From NCBI GenBank assembly GCA_027488815.1, contig JAIYAX010000001.1:1-64000 (forward strand): 64,000 nt of DNA, read 5' to 3'. Positions 63,783-64,000 of the stretch are shown in pieces; position 1 is the stretch's first letter, and each line of letters begins with the position of its first letter. The notes below the pieces were generated by a model, which was not told the origin of the DNA, searched no databases, and saw only the letters and a program-made list of their open reading frames with translations. The position numbers and the translations under genes are program-made. Origin of the DNA: Cytophagaceae bacterium. GTDB lineage: Bacteria; Bacteroidota; Bacteroidia; Cytophagales; JAIYAX01.

Positions 63783-64000
63783 GAATGGAAAGCCTTCAAT
63801 TACAGGAGGATCAGGTTCTGCTCATTGCAAACTACCTCAATGAGCAAGGGCTTCAGGGAGCCTTGTTGTATGATGAGCTTCTTGACCACCTCTGCTGCGA
63901 TATTGAATCCCTAATGGCAGAGGGAAGCAGTTTTGATGAGGCCTGGCATCAACTTAAAACACATGTACCTGCTGAACAACTCCATTTCATCGAACATCAA
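63779..64000 (+). CDS. Partial gene, continues beyond the window
   Basis: Reading starts at ATG 63779 (overlaps the deacetylase stop by 4) and stays open to the edge for 74 residues. The visible helical part LLYDELLDHLCCDIESLM is the kind of N-terminal segment seen in PadR-associated membrane proteins of Bacteroidota. Function is not assigned. Confidence 0.7.
   Translation, partial: MRMESLQLQEDQVLLIANYLNEQGLQGALLYDELLDHLCCDIESLMAEGSSFDEAWHQLKTHVPAEQLHFIEHQ

Overview
The window looks like a chromosome segment of a Bacteroidota bacterium, most likely of the order Cytophagales. The basis is type IX secretion components (a PorP/SprF-like protein, TPR-PD40 proteins, and a cargo with a C-terminal sorting domain), many Bacteroidota-type lipoproteins and outer-membrane proteins, a fused B12-dependent acyl-CoA mutase, and repeated TAnnTTTG -7 promoter elements. 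The assignment is inference from gene content; no rRNA is present.

Layout. (1) 1-8.5 kb is an AT-rich accessory region. It holds an NmrA-like oxidoreductase, a three-gene minus-strand operon (C5-cytosine methyltransferase, dual-GHKL kinase-like ATPase, receiver protein with a HEPN-like C-terminus), a tyrosine-recombinase fragment, a TSUP transporter and a VapBC-like toxin-antitoxin pair. (2) 8.7-31.1 kb is mostly core: fused isobutyryl-CoA mutase (IcmF), lipoproteins, an ECF sigma/anti-sigma/secreted-protein operon, a DtxR/MntR-type regulator divergent from a TonB-dependent receptor with an operator between them, a DUF5686-like barrel with a membrane patatin, and lepA-folD-queE followed by an OmpA-PD40 protein. 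(3) 31.1-41.7 kb is a patchwork accessory region. It has a lipoprotein gene wedged between an OmpA gene and a duplicate of that gene's 3' end, two cassette-like AT-rich genes (DUF2971 and HEPN-like), a REP-associated transposase with its repeats, a type IX cargo, a CPA2 antiporter, and a RelBE-like pair whose toxin carries an in-frame stop. REP-like palindromes separate these genes. (4) 41.7-64 kb is core again: hutI and a formiminotransferase-cyclodeaminase (histidine degradation), dcd, guaA, a cytoplasmic patatin, a 3-hydroxybutyrate dehydrogenase, the SRP RNA, a small transaldolase, ftsE-like ABC ATPase, a glycosyltransferase, CCA tRNA nucleotidyltransferase-like protein, a PD40/PorP pair, and a PadR-led operon cut by the window end.

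The most interesting candidate system is the 1479-5925 operon. The methyltransferase could mark self DNA, the dual-GHKL protein could sense and relay, and the receiver protein carries an R-x4-H motif typical of HEPN ribonucleases. That would be a methylation-coupled phosphorelay with a possible RNase effector and no visible DNA endonuclease. The role in defence is inferred, not shown.

TAnnTTTG boxes lie just upstream of many starts. They help choose the start codons of guaA, the MntR-like gene and the CCA enzyme, and suggest some very short or absent leaders.
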